Positions 53,691 to 64,000 of a stretch of 64,000 nt of DNA are shown here, one piece after another. Below the pieces are notes generated by a model. The model saw nothing but the letters and a program-made list of their open reading frames with translations, was not told the origin of the DNA and searched no databases. This DNA comes from Diplolepis rosae (Eukaryota > Arthropoda > Insecta > Hymenoptera > Diplolepididae), in assembly GCA_030998225.1 (NCBI GenBank), contig JAPYXD010000754.1, positions 6,634,001-6,698,000 of the forward strand, in the 5' to 3' direction. Position 1 is the first letter of the stretch. The number at the start of each line of letters is the position of its first letter. The translations under genes were made by a program, and so were the position numbers.

Positions 53691-54724
53691 AGCTTGTAAA
53701 TTTTATTTTTCCAACTAGCACACAGTTATTTTCAAAGTGAAGTTTATTTTAAAAATTCATTTATTAGTAAGTGTGATATTTGAACAATTTTACACGTAAA
53801 ACATATTACTTTAATTCATAAGAAGAATAAAAATATATGATTGAAATAAAAAATTCGTGTAGGTCATTTCGTTAGGGCATTATTTTTTATAACAACCCCC
53901 CATATTCCATAGAACAGAAAGATTTTTGAAAGATTGTGTTCAGTTTCAGATCACGTCAGTTACGTACGCTGAATAGAGATTTTTCTCGTTGACCCTCTTA
54001 GTCGAGAAGACAAAAATTTTTCAACGATATCCATTTAAATGGATCTTCTTCTAAAGAGTTTGAAAGATTCTTCTTTCGTCTTGAATAATTCGCTCTTGAG
54101 TAACTAAAAAGCTATTAACTCCTAACAACTATGGAGTGTCTACTAACCAAGAAAATTGGAAAATAAATGGGAATTCAGGTTAAACCGAGGAAAGTCAGGA
54201 ATTGTTCTGGGGTTTTGAGTTCAGACCAAGAATTATAGAAAATCGATATAATTTGTTCACTTCTATTTTAAGTAAATACAATTTTCTACCCTTGAAAAAA
54301 TTTATGAGAAAGTTTCTCAAACTCTCATAAAATATTTATTTTCTGATAAAATCCTAAGTATTGTTTTTGAAACTAAAAAATCCATTATTTTGACATTTTG
54401 ACTCAATAATCAATTCTAGTGCATGCAACTAAATTCATAAGTACATTCAACTTAATAACATTTTCGAAGATAATTTACAAGAGAAATAAAATGCATTCGA
54501 TAAAGTTCAAGCTTATTTATCTTGATTGAATTTATTTTTAGTGAAATCAACATAGATAGTGTGTACTTTTACTGAATATAAATGAAAATGAAAGTATATC
54601 CCAGAGAACTTAAACGAACTTAGTTAATTTATCAAAGTATATATATTTAAAATAATTGAATTCAGAACCTGTTCGAATTTATTCTTTCATTTTAACTAAG
54701 TTCAATTTAATCTACTAGATAAAG
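53691..54724. other. No gene recognised
   Basis: AT-rich. 53930-54010 has a more mixed composition (TTTCAGATCACGTCAGTTACGT) but no supported feature. Confidence 0.4.
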
Positions 54725-55398
54725 TTAAGATAGTTTATCCAAAAAAATTAGTTCTCAGGCAAAAATAGATAATTTTGCTTGCAATATTAGCGATACTATT
54801 AATAAAGGGCTAATTTGGAAGAGAAAAGATTATTTTACATAAAAAAAATTTGAAACACAGAGAAATAATTTTATGAATAAATTTTATTTGTGTCTCAACT
54901 TATTTTCTTATTGTTTCTTACCAAATTTTAAAATTTATGCGATTCTAATAAATTACAAATCATTATTTCAAGGAAAAGATTCTCTACAACTTCACCGTTT
55001 CCAATTTTTTAAAATAAATTCTTTAATGGCTGAAATCATTGAAAAACAATTTTCCAAAACGAAATTTTTATAAACAAATTGCTGAATTTGATAATTATTG
55101 ATTCATTTTCAAAAATTGGAAAAGGTTAAGTTGTAGAGAATATTTTCCCCGAAAAAATAAGCTATGATTTAAGAAACTTCAATCATTTTCAAAAAATTGG
55201 TAAAAAGCGATAATAAGGAAATATCCTATTACAATAAACATTATTAAAATATTATTTTTCGTAATTCTTAAATTTTTTTTTATTAAAAAGAGTGTCTTTC
55301 CTTACATATGACACGGCTGATGATATAATTACCAGTCTTGAAATCATAGAAAAACTTCTTTTTCCAGAGACTGATTTTTGGCACGACAACTACCTTAA
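54725..55398. mobile_element. Diverged copy of the 13918 foldback
   Basis: GTTAAGATAGTTTATCC at the left and CACGACAACTACCTTAA at the right correspond to the ends of 13918-14579, and the order of motifs (TCTCAGGCAAAAATAGATAA, GGAAGAGAAAAGATTA, AATTGGTAAAAAGCGATAA) is kept up to 55222; about 140 bp before the right end are replaced. Confidence 0.65.
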
Positions 55399-56165
55399 GT
55401 GATGTTAGATATTAACTGTTTAGTGATTAATTAAATTGACTAAATATAATAAAAATACTTTCTGGTGTCAATCATTTTGTTAAATTCTAATAATAACATA
55501 TCGAGTGGAATGAGAAGTGTTAATGTGCAAATAAAGTGTGCTAGTAATAAATAGGGCAGTTATGAATATTTATGAAAAAACTGTTTCCTGTTTCCGCAAT
55601 GATTTTACTGTCGTCACTTTAGCATCATAATTGAAACGCACAAGTAATTTAAAGTGATTAAAACAAAAAAAAGTTTGTTTTAAATTCCATAAATTGTTTC
55701 TTTAGCATGTTTTCTGTACTTTATTAAAAAATTACTTTTAAAATCATGAAAGATAGTTTGATCACTAAATCTAAATTAGTTAGAATTTTCAACAATTTCA
55801 ATCAGTGACTTGAATTCAGATTCAGAGAGTACTCTGGAAAAACGGTATGATTTATATTCTTTGAATTCATGGAATTATTTGTTTAATGGATTTTCTTTAA
55901 TTTTCATACACATTCTCTTTGATAAAAGAAGTCAGAAAGATAATATATTTGGCTGCATTATTTCAAATAAAGAAAATGATTACTTTGGAAAAATGTCGTT
56001 GTTGATGTTTTTAATTTTATTATAGTTTATGATGTTTAACAATGCTTTTTTAAAGTAAAAAAATTTCTTCCGCCAAGAGCTAATTTATGTCTCATTTTTT
56101 AAATGATTTTTTCTTCAAGTAGTAAAATCTTTTTTTTTAGTAATTTATTTACTACATATTAAATA
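55399..56165. other. No gene recognised
   Basis: AT-rich, with a relic of the AATCTGAATCAGT MITE at about 55765-55840 (CTAAATCTAAATTAGTTAGA; CAGATTCAGAGAGTACT). Confidence 0.4.
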
Positions 56166-56169
56166 ACTA

Positions 56170-56375
56170 TGCCTACATTATTTAATATTATTGTAATAAA
56201 TTGTAGCGTACATTTTGAAATCTCACTCTACATTTTTGAAGTTTACAGAACTGTAATGCATTCATTAACATTTGGTACGTCACAAATAATTACAATAATA
56301 TCAAAGAATCTCAAACTTGTCCATACGTCCCAACTTTACTTAAAAGTCCATCCCCTTAGAAAATTTTTTTAGATT
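56170..56375. repeat. Relic of the 1403-type CACGG MITE
   Basis: TTTAATATTATTGTAATAAATTG and ACGTCACAAATAATTACAAT form the inner inverted pair; the right side has CTTGTCCATACGTCCCAACTTTACT. The terminal CACGG on the left is lost. Confidence 0.6.
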
Positions 56376-57036
56376 AATATTTTTCGAGCTAGATAAGTTT
56401 AAAGTTAAATGAGAAATCTTGTAAGACAGAGAGGTTTTTCATCTCTCTCCTACAACAAGACTTTCCATTCTACTTTAAACCTCTCTAATACAAAAACTAC
56501 TCGAATGATAAAATTTTGTAAGGGGACTTTTTAACTTGTTTTTGAACCTTTATTCGGCATTAGTGGTTGTCCCACAAGCGGTGGGATAACCTGCATATTA
56601 CAAATATTATAGTTAATAATAATAATTGTATCACAATTAAATATTAATTAAAAATTTTTCTTTAAATTTAAATCAGTGAAAAATGATGCATTTCCTAACT
56701 AAAAAGGGGGTCACTAATTTTAATTAAGTGAAATTTGTACAGAATCAGATTTAAAGAGTATATTAATTGAGTTGCCAGGTGCAATAACTCGCCCGACGCA
56801 TAAAAACACGAAAAATTATTGTCCAAACGTCTCCAAATTGGAAAAATTAAAAATTTTAAAAATCAATTTTTTGAATATGTAGGATTATAAAATAAAATAA
56901 AACAAAACTTTTTAATTATATCGTGACATGTTCTTTGTTATATTGACCCACAATTATAAATCTGTAATATTTATTTTGGCTTGGGGTCAGTTTAGTTTCT
57001 AATTATTTATGTCATAGAGGACATAAACATTAGGAA
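56376..57036. other. No gene recognised
   Basis: AT-rich. A weak inverted pair GAGGTTTTTCATCTCTCTCC / CTTTCCATTCTACTTTAAAC near 56430-56490 is the only structure seen. Confidence 0.4.
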
Positions 57037-57077
57037 GGCATACGTTTCGGCCACAAATGGGGGCCATCTTCAGTGCC
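57037..57077 (-). ncRNA. Minimal hammerhead ribozyme, copy 3
   Basis: Minus strand: GGCA, CUGAAGA, U + GGCC / CCCAUUUGU / GGCC, GAAAC, GUA, UGCC. The residue before stem II is U rather than G and the cleavage triplet is GUA; both are changes at positions that tolerate variation, while all core residues are kept. Flanking sequence resembles Penelope-like fragments 1 and 2 only weakly. Confidence 0.75.
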
Positions 57078-57342
57078 AATTAGCTTAATTGTAACCTTTA
57101 AATATTTATTAACTAATACATGCAATTTAAAAATTATTGTATATTGAAAGTTTTTTTTCAGATCTTTCTTTTCAATAATATGAACGAAAAACTGGAAAAT
57201 GTTTTGTTAAAAATTTAATTAAGTTTGCAAAACTTAAATTGTCAAAATTTGGTCAAATATTATTAAAATTATTTCAGTTTGGAGAATATTTCAGTTGTTT
57301 TTATTATTAAAAATAAGCATATGACACTAAAACTTTTAATAG

Positions 57343-57517
57343 AAAATAGTATATTGTGCAACTAGGAAAAGAAAAATTTATTTTGCGAGTGTCAAGTTTG
57401 ATGCCAGAGCAAAGCGGGGTTAACAACCACACGACTAAAACTAATGTTTTTTCCGTGTCGCACACGATTTTTTTGGATTTTTTATTTTTTTAAACCCATT
57501 TCATGACCCGCTAGTAA
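57343..57517 (+). repeat. Dispersed repeat T copy
   Basis: ATAGTATATTGTGCAACTAG to TTTCATGACCCGCTAGTA, with TGCCAGAGCAAAGCGGGGTT in place of the usual GCCCGAGCAAAGCGAGGG. Confidence 0.75.
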
Positions 57518-57954
57518 AAAAGTTTCATCTTCTTCTCCTACATAGCTTTACATACGTAACAAATTTATTTTTTGCAATAAAAATTTTTCTAATGTAATAT
57601 ATAATATAAATTATCTGATAAAATAATTAATTATCAGTGACTGACTTCTTGTTTTATAATCAATCATTGTTAACTGAAAATGAATCAATTTTGACTAATT
57701 GAAAAGCGAGCAGTCAATCACTTATTAAAGTTATTAAAAGTTCTAACTCACTCTAAAAAAAAGTCTATCCATAGTGAAATTACGTTCTTTTCAGAATGTA
57801 TCCATTAAAATTAAGCATATTCCTTTTGTCTACCAACAGAATCTTTTTCCTGTCACAAAACTCATCTGTGAGATGGAAAAAGAAAATATTTTTAGCAATG
57901 AACGATTTTTTTTTACTCTGAAAAGAAATCCTCTAATTATTTAAGGATTGCATT

Positions 57955-58098
57955 TCTAGACTAGGAGACGAAGTGCGCCTGCGCATTAGTGAGTGTACAT
58001 CGTCTGGTGCTAATCTGTTCACAGATATTTTGTCAGTACGGTGCCAACTACGAAGAATATATTTATTTATTATCAAAATCAATTAACGAAATCAAATA
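57955..58098 (+). promoter_or_regulatory. Candidate promoter and 5' leader
   Basis: A locally GC-richer block contains GTGCGCCTGCGCATTAG (like a palindromic GCGC-GCGC activator site) at about 57975 and TCAGTA at 58033-58038, matching the arthropod initiator TCAGT. No TATA box at the expected place. The leader leads without stops of interest to the ATG at 58099. Evidence is sequence pattern only. Confidence 0.3.
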
Positions 58099-58153
58099 AT
58101 GGTTTTTTACAAATTATTAGGAATCCCAGAGTGCGACGTAGAAATTTTGAAAG
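58099..58153 (+). CDS. Candidate first coding exon, unknown product
   Basis: ATG at 58099 in the context AATAATGG opens 18 codons (MVFYKLLGIPECDVEILK) ending in AAAG followed by GTACGTATAC, a strong splice donor. Composition is less AT-rich than around it. The YKLLGIP run recalls starts of several small alpha-helical domains but is too short to assign. No continuing exon can be identified with confidence; the acceptor-like TTTTATTTCCAG at 58721 does not keep the frame. It could be a captured gene start or chance. Confidence 0.3.
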
Positions 58154-58660
58154 GTACGTATACCAAAACAAACAATTTTGATCCGCATAACCTTATTTTT
58201 CATTGCTTCTGATGCTTCTGATGACAATTCAAAGATATACCTAAAATATCCTTGTGACAGCTACACATTTTTTTCCGTAAAACAGTTTCGTATATGTATA
58301 ATTTTTTATACAATTTATTCATTTTATGAAATATACAGTTGTTTTTTATTTGTAAAAAAATATTTTGATTCGAAATTATTAGTAAAATGTTTACTATAGA
58401 ATTTATTGTGAAATTTAAAATTCAACAAAGTTTAAAAATAATTTTGTAACACTTTTTCAACATTATATATTTAATAGACCATGGACTTTCAATTTTATAC
58501 GTATTGGAAAATTTGTAATGTAAGCAAAGTTATATCTTAAAATTTCTTTAAGCTGAAATCTAAGACGGGTCGTTAATTTATTATTGAAAATGATCGATTG
58601 AATATTGGGATTTGTCAAAGTTTGGCTTGTGTACATTTCTTATAGGTTATATCATAGAAT

Positions 58661-58850
58661 TTGTTTTCTTTTAACATCGAAATTATACTTCCTTCGTACG
58701 ACAAAGAATTTTATTTCCAGACCAAAGGAACTGTTAGAGGATTTCCTCTTATGCCAATTTTGAGTAGAAAATCCATTCATAGTGAACGGAATTGTTCGAC
58801 AGTCAATATTCCGTTTTTAGAGTATGCTTCAGATTTAGAGTACAAATATA
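58661..58850 (+). pseudogene. Reverse transcriptase relic (Penelope/non-LTR-like)
   Basis: The frame contains KEFYFQTKGTVRGFPLMPIL. The spacing Q-x-x-G-T-x-x-G-x-P-L-x-P-I-L fits the conserved QxxGTPMGSPLSPIL block of Penelope-like and non-LTR reverse transcriptases. Upstream (FSFN) agrees with a preceding strand in such proteins. The catalytic YADD-type block is not found downstream; the frame runs into another repeat at about 58850. It is a small, mutated fragment; M and S of the usual MGSP are replaced by R and F. Confidence 0.45.
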
Positions 58851-59115
58851 TGTTTTATTTTATAATGATAATTCTAAAAAATATTAGGAATCCAGGGAAA
58901 TTTGAGGCGAAATGGTAATTATTCCTAGCGGACTGGAAATTTTTTGCAATCAAAATACTAAAGATTCGAAAAATGATATGAAATTTTAGTACAGGTTACA
59001 GTAAAGTTTCATACAATTTATAGTAACTTATCATATAGTTCATCTGAAGTTCAGTATTTTGATGCGAAAGATTCTCAATATGATACGCTTTCCCTTAAAT
59101 TGAAACGAAGTTTAG
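58850..59115. repeat. Old relative of the CACGG foldback MITE, copy A
   Basis: Shares with 60520-60830 TTTTATTTTATAATGAYAATTC, ACTAAAGATTCGAAAAATGA, GTAAAGTTTCATACAATYTA and ATGATACGYTTTCCCTTAAA; these are diverged versions of 11059-11337 motifs. Terminal CACGG is lost. Confidence 0.6.
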
Positions 59116-59146
59116 CAAAAATTGTAAACTTGGGTATCTCTTTGTA

Positions 59147-59170
59147 GTCTTCAATATATTGAAGACTATA
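59147..59170. repeat. Perfect 24-bp palindrome
   Basis: The halves TAGTCTTCAATA and TATTGAAGACTA are exact inverted copies without a spacer. Confidence 0.85.
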
Positions 59171-59291
59171 TCTTAAATTTACAATTTTTGCATCAATTTA
59201 AAAAATTCTAAAAGTCGACCTCCTTGCGCTCAGGTGACGATTTATAAGCAGCTTGCTTTTCATGTATGTTATATGTTTATATTTATATAGT

Positions 59292-59390
59292 TAGAAAAAT
59301 AGTTCGAGAAACTTTACTCAACTTTTGAGCAAAGATGGGACATATATGAATAATTTGAAAATTATTTAATATTTCAAATTAGTCAGTTGA
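59292..59390. repeat. Left half of a 1403-type CACGG MITE
   Basis: AGAAAAATAGTTCGAGAAAC, TTTACTCAACTTTTGAGCAA and GATGGGACATATA match the left arm of 1403-1676; the right arm is missing. Confidence 0.6.
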
Positions 59391-59446
59391 GTTCGGAATT
59401 TTTGCCACTGTATTGCTATAAAAAGTTTCTTCCTTGTACTATTTAT

Positions 59447-59709
59447 ACTTCCTCAATCCGAAACAGTGAAAAATTACTGTTTCGAATGTTATAAGTCTTC
59501 TACATAGAATCAGTAAAATTTAACTGATATCACTATAGGAAAACTCACTGGTTGATCAGCAAATTTCATTCTTGACTAGTATGTTTCACTGATTGACCAA
59601 TGAATTTCCCTCGTGGAACCAGGTAAATTCCACTGATTTCTATGTGGAATACTTATAACATTCGAAACAGTGGTTTTTCACTGTGAATCAGTGAGTTTTT
59701 TTAAAGTGG
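59447..59709. mobile_element. CAATCCGAAACAGTG MITE
   Basis: ACTTCCTCAATCCGAAACAG at the left; towards the right CATTCGAAACAGTGGTTTTTC and AATCAGTGAG. Repeated sub-blocks CACTGATTGACCAATGAATT-type inside. The right terminus is diverged. Related to 60243-60513. Confidence 0.65.
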
Positions 59710-60242
59710 ACATATAACCTTTTTTCACTTAGGTGACGATATTACTGTAACATTTGAAACATAAACTTGCAAAACATGCATGTTTAACGCACTGAGATGT
59801 ACCGTCATTCCACGATCCTTCCTTGATTGCTTATTTCTCCGACAAATAGTGTGAATTTCCATATCACTCTATTCTAAACTCAGTATAGAGGTCCAGTACA
59901 TTTCCCAAGGTGAATAATTGAACCACGAGAACTCATAGCGTTGTGTTAAGTTACCTTCGTGCTTTCATTACATATATATACACGTATATGTATATATGTA
60001 CAGCATAAAAGTAGATTTTATTCCGAATAGGAAGTTCGTTTCGTGGACTGCAAATATAAATCATGTACTCGAATAAAAGTGCTGTGAGCAAAATAAATGT
60101 TCAAAGGCTTTATAACGTAATTCACAGCACAAAATTAAAAGGAAACTCTGAACATTTTTAACCAAGCTCTTTTCAATAAACTTGGAGTAATTTCCCAACT
60201 AATTACCAGATATTTTACATAATTTATACTAATATGGGTATG

Positions 60243-60513
60243 TTCCCCAAATCCGAAACTCTAAAAACTCACTGATTCACAGTGAAAAACCACTGTTTCG
60301 AATCTTATAAGTATTTCACATAGAAATCAGTGAAATTTACCTGTTTCCACCATGGAAATTCACTCGTTTATCAGTGAAATATACTGGTCAACAATGAAAT
60401 TCGCTGATCAACCAGTGAGTTTTCCTAGTGTTATCAGTTAGATTTCACTGATTCTATGTGGAAGAGTTGCAACATTCGAAACAGTGGTTTTCACTGTTTC
60501 GGATTTAGGAAGT
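60243..60513. mobile_element. AAATCCGAAACAGTG MITE, 271 bp
   Basis: TCCCCAAATCCGAAACTCTA at the left and, inverted, ACTTCCTAAATCCGAAACAG at the right; the arms pair through CACAGTGAAAAACCACTGTTTCG and CACATAGAAATCAGTGAAAT. Same style as the AATCTGAATCAGT MITEs (28-38 kb), with a different core word. Confidence 0.75.
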
Positions 60514-60519
60514 GTAAAT

Positions 60520-60830
60520 AATACAAGGAGAAACTTTTTATAGCAATATATATTTTATTTTATAATGACAATTCTAAAAAATATTATGAATCTAGGGAAA
60601 ATCGACGCGAAGTGGTAAGTATTCCCAGAGGACTGAAAATTTTTCGCAGTCAAAATACTAAAGATTCGAAAAATGATATGAAATTTTAGTATAGGTTACA
60701 GTAAAGTTTCATACAATCTATAGTAACTTATCATATAGTTCATCTAAAGTTCAGTATTCCGCTGCGAAAGATTCTGAATATGATACGTTTTCCCTTAAAT
60801 TGAAACATAGTTTAGCAATTCTCTTTATAT
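60520..60830. repeat. Old relative of the CACGG foldback MITE, copy B
   Basis: Starts CAAGGAGAAACTTTTTATAG, so the CACGG end is nearly kept; the remainder matches copy A at 58850-59115. The right end fades near TTTAGCAATTCTCTTTATA. Confidence 0.6.
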
Positions 60831-60949
60831 ATGATTTGGTAACACAATATTGGCTTTCTGCCTCTAAGACTTTACTTTAAACTCCGCTTTTCGCAAGTTG
60901 TGATTTTCCGTGTTTTTTGCAACATATGTTTGAATAAAATTAAAGTATC

Positions 60950-62237
60950 GCTCTTCGCGCTCGGTCTTGTGCTCTTCGCATACATTTAAGTTTATGTCTT
61001 ATAATTTAATACTGAAGCTCAAATCAATATTATAATATTAAAGATGATGTAAATTACTCATTTTCTCAAATTCACTAAGTTTCTTTTTCAGTTTAAGTGA
61101 AATAGGAAATTCAATTTACTTAAGGCTCTATCGGCCTTAAGGAACACATTCTCATCATGACATTCGCGCTTCGCGCTCGATTTTCTGTATACATTTCGGT
61201 AACTTTTTCATAAATTACATGATTAAAATAATTCATTTTTTTCCAAATCTCTCAAAAAGGAAAAACAATCGCAGACTTTATTTAAGGAAACGATTTTGCA
61301 GAACAACGCTTATTTTGTATCTCACATATTTTGGTGAAAAAAATCGAATTTTTTCTATATTAAAAATCGAAACATAAAATATACATCCTGTCGAGAAATT
61401 TCTTAATAGGAACGTGTAGACCTCATTTAGGCAAGTAATTTTTCATCTAAACGTTTTTTATGTATCTCATATATTTTGTCTAAAAAATGGAATTCTTGAA
61501 TTTTAATCGTATTTTTTGGAATTGAAACGAAAAATATATGTTTTTTCAGAAACTGTGTGAGACAAAATTTGTAGATCTTTTTGAAACAAACAACTTTGTA
61601 TTTATATGTTTTTTTCGTATTTCACATATTATTGTTAAAAAATTGAATTTTGGATTTTCAATAGTTTTTTTTTAATTAAAAAGAAAAATATGCATCTTAT
61701 GAAAAAATGTTACAATTCAAATTTGTAGGTCTTTATGTATTCAATAATATTGTATCATAACGTTTTTTCGTATCTCGTATAATTTAACTGGAAAATGGAA
61801 TTTTGATATTGACTTTTTTCGAATTTGAATATGCTGTAACATTTCTAATCTTGATTTAATCAAAAAACGTTATCAAGATAATTTTTAGAGATTTATGAGC
61901 ACTATTAAAAACCAGTATTGAGATTTTTTCAAAAAGTTATTTTCAAAAACACAAAAGTAGTGCTCAATCCCTCAATTTTGATTGGATGTGGCTGGTTAAC
62001 GAACTTGTCCTTACTTTTTCGGCTTCGATAAAGTGTGCGAAAGCTCAATTCAATCTGATAATTCTATCGAGAGTTATGCCGCACACGACCTACTACAGAC
62101 AGACAGACAGACAGACAGACACTTTCGTAAAAACCGTTTTTTTTTACTCAGGGGTCTCAAAACGTAAAGATTTGATAAAAATTTCGAAAGTCATTTTTCA
62201 CATAAAACCAATACCTTCTCATCCATGATGAGAATGT
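60950..62237 (-). mobile_element. Repeat R1, copy e, full core with tail
   Basis: Minus strand. Core 61146-62237 between ACATTCTCATCAT and ATGATGAGAATGT (1092 bp). The tail at 60950-61145 includes CGCTCTTCGCGCTCGGTCTTG, the GAGCGCGAAG block also found in copies a and b. Six GTCT units. Confidence 0.8.
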
Positions 62238-62559
62238 AAAAAGAATCATGACAATTGGTTAAAAAACAAAAAAGTTCAATGTCAAAAAAATGCCCAAAAA
62301 ACTCAAAAATTTTAGTTTAAAAATACATAAAGATGCTGGAACTTTTTATAACCCCCAAAACCTTTCTTAATAAAGGTACTTAACATAAAAAATATTACAT
62401 ATGGAAGGATTAAAATCATAAAATAAAAATAAGGTGGCGGATCCCCTTAAAAAAATTAATTTGTTAGAAAATAAAAGTCCAAAATATTTTATCTTAGAAA
62501 TTTTGCCTATTAAGATCTTTCAATTTAGTCAATGAATATAATTATTATAATACGACAGA
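62238..62559. other. No gene recognised
   Basis: AT-rich, A-rich on the plus strand; nothing supported. Confidence 0.45.
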
Positions 62560-62820
62560 ATTCAATTTTCGATATATGTACTATATTTCAATTTACGGAA
62601 AAATGTTCCATATTAAGAATTTTTTGTTAAGGAAATATCAAACTTAAAAAGCACGATCACAACTTTGGCAAGATTATAGCAAACTACATTAAAGATTAAT
62701 TTCATTTTTAATGGTTTTTCTTAATGTTTCATATTTTTGCTACCAAAAATTCTCAATTTCACTCACTTTTTGTGAACTGAAACATAGTAATATTAAAAAT
62801 TGAAAACGCGGGTCTCTCAA
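62560..62820. repeat. Relic of a CACGG-type foldback
   Basis: ACTATATTTCAATTTACGGAAAAATG at the left and TTTTTGTGAACTGAAACATAGT at the right, with CAAAAATTCTCAATTTCACT inside, follow the order of the 11059-type MITE in diverged form. Confidence 0.45.
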
Positions 62821-63267
62821 TGAATATAATAATTATATTATTAATTTCTTGATCAATATAATAATTTTAATTAGCAATTTTTTAAAAATTCCAATTAGTT
62901 ACTTATTTCTTGCTAGAAACTCAGTTATTTTAAATCGCATTCACTAAAGAATCAGCCAAAATCAACTGATTGCTTTCCAAAACTGAATTAGTTAATACCA
63001 ACTAATTAAATGTGAAATATAATATATTAATTTCAAAAAATATAATTAACTCAATTATTATGTTAATTAAAAAATCAGTTAAAACCAATCGATTTCATAG
63101 GTATAACTCAGACACTGATTGAAATAGTTGAAAAAATTTATTAATTAGAATTATGAGAATAGCGTGTAGAGGCGCTTGTTCATATTTTTCAGAGATTTTT
63201 GTTACATAATCATTCTTGAAAAATCAAATGCATCATTAATTCTTTCCTGACCTACCTATGCCTCAAT
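62821..63267. other. AT-rich stretch with old TTAACTGATT-type repeats
   Basis: Repeated AATTAGTTAATACCAACTAATT-like words suggest an eroded AATCTGAATCAGT-type MITE (62935-63125). No gene seen. Confidence 0.4.
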
Positions 63268-63393
63268 TTATTCCAAGGAAAGCCTCTTCTGAGTGGGAAT
63301 ATCTGTACATAGTAATACTGTATAATCAGCTAGGTTGAACCTCTTCTCAAACATCGTCATGGTTTCTTTATCCTCTGCTATTTTAAGTCTCAT
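63268..63393 (-). CDS. Short coding-like frame, unknown product
   Basis: Minus strand, ATG at 63393 and TAA ending at 63268, 41 codons (includes MRLKIAEDKETMTMFEKRFN and LADYTVLLCTDIPTQKRL). The region has mixed composition, unlike its AT-rich neighbours. The frame is open about 10 codons upstream of the ATG as well. I recognise no family. It may be the last exon of a gene entering from the right or a fragment. Confidence 0.25.
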   Translation of the reverse strand: MRLKIAEDKETMTMFEKRFNLADYTVLLCTDIPTQKRLSLE

Positions 63394-63661
63394 AAAAATG
63401 CAATGCAGAACTCCAGCTCATCAGCTGCTATCAACTTTGCAAAACAATAAAGTAGTGCAAATAGAAATTTTTTTGTTTGTATTCTAGAGCTCTAGTCAAA
63501 ATCAAGGGAAATTTTACTTTTGTTGCACATCGATTTCATGAAATTGCAAAATAATTCAACTGACTGTAGGTGCAAATAATTACAGAGTAATTAAATCATT
63601 TAAAGTTTAACAAATTAACATTTCAAATGCTTTTAATTTAAATATATATAAATCACACAAT

Positions 63662-64000
63662 CCCAGGTGGAAAAGTCGGAGGGCAGACAGCTTTTACAAC
63701 CGGCGCAGTATTGTTCCAGTTGTAACCGAGGAGTAGTGCCAGTGCTGTCTATCAATACTGTGCCAAACATTGGCATATTACTGGCTTACTACAGTCGCAA
63801 TACTGGCGCAGTATTCTTCGGTAGTATTGGTGAACTTCTGAATTAGGGATGTCATTAACAGTTGACACTCTACTGGTTTACAACGGGGGCAGTACTGATT
63901 ACTATTACTGGAAAAATACCGACAAAGGAGGTATGCCAAGCTTGGGCGCAGTACTGGTTGAATGCTGGCTGTATACAACATCTAAATCTAACATTTGTAT
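63662..64000. mobile_element. GC-patch element P6 (GCGCAGTACTGG motif), cut by window end
   Basis: The left end CCCAGGTGGAAAAGTCGG fits the CCCRNGTNGAA pattern. The interior has about ten variants of GGCGCAGTATTGG / CCAGTACTGCGCC-like words. The right end is beyond the window. An open frame on the minus strand (63778-63981) is produced by the motif. Confidence 0.55.

Overview
The window is AT-rich arthropod-type nuclear DNA, most likely from an insect. The evidence is indirect: mariner transposase remnants, TA-, TTAA- and 2-bp-flanked miniature inverted-repeat elements, tRNA-like SINE heads, Penelope-type hammerhead motifs and no operon structure. Nothing here fixes the species. I see no long intact protein-coding gene. 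Nearly all recognisable structure is mobile DNA, much of it nested. The longest open frames (about 200-240 codons near 40.3-41.0 and 41.8-42.6 kb) are translations of CA/TA microsatellites.

Layout. 1-9.7 kb: two small MITEs, a 1.75-kb foldback element beginning GGGTCATTCCA, then a 2.9-kb GC-patch element (4370-7244) that contains a tRNA-like SINE and is interrupted by a 1.7-kb CACGG element; a 344-bp near-perfect palindrome lies at 9.3-9.6 kb. 9.7-17.4 kb: a three-level nest (9726-11803), an inverted-repeat element, a TTAA-flanked piggyBac-like element with its own foldback insertion, another GC-patch element with a SINE, and a pogo-like MITE. 18.2-26.4 kb: a Penelope-type fragment with a hammerhead ribozyme, interrupted by a GC-patch element; a 'CAATAGCCGGAC' element interrupted by a 1.1-kb repeat; and a 1.45-kb CACGG element. 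27.9-33.3 kb: a GC-patch element carrying a tiny two-exon gene candidate, a second TTAA element, a Tc1-like MITE and a second GGGTCATTCCA element. 33.8-39.7 kb: copies of the 1.1-kb repeat, a hammerhead split by an insertion, and a broken mariner. 40.0-42.9 kb: a large palindromic Penelope-type insertion with two divergent hammerheads and a 15-bp target duplication. 43-50 kb: pogo/Tc1-type MITEs, a second broken mariner, a perfect small hairpin and the intact 'CAATAGCCGGAC' element. 50-64 kb: a 102-bp exact tandem duplication, an inverted array of about 130-bp units, old repeats, a candidate promoter plus first exon near 58.1 kb, a reverse-transcriptase relic, and the start of another GC-patch element at the right edge.

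The two most interesting signals are: (1) five minimal hammerhead ribozymes in Penelope-type fragments, in two sequence families whose stem I strands differ but remain complementary; and (2) a set of insertions whose ends fit CCCRNGTNGAA and whose interiors carry their own diverging, GC-rich, partly palindromic 10-20-bp motif. Two of these are caught interrupting identifiable sequence, which shows that the GC-rich patches are mobile units.
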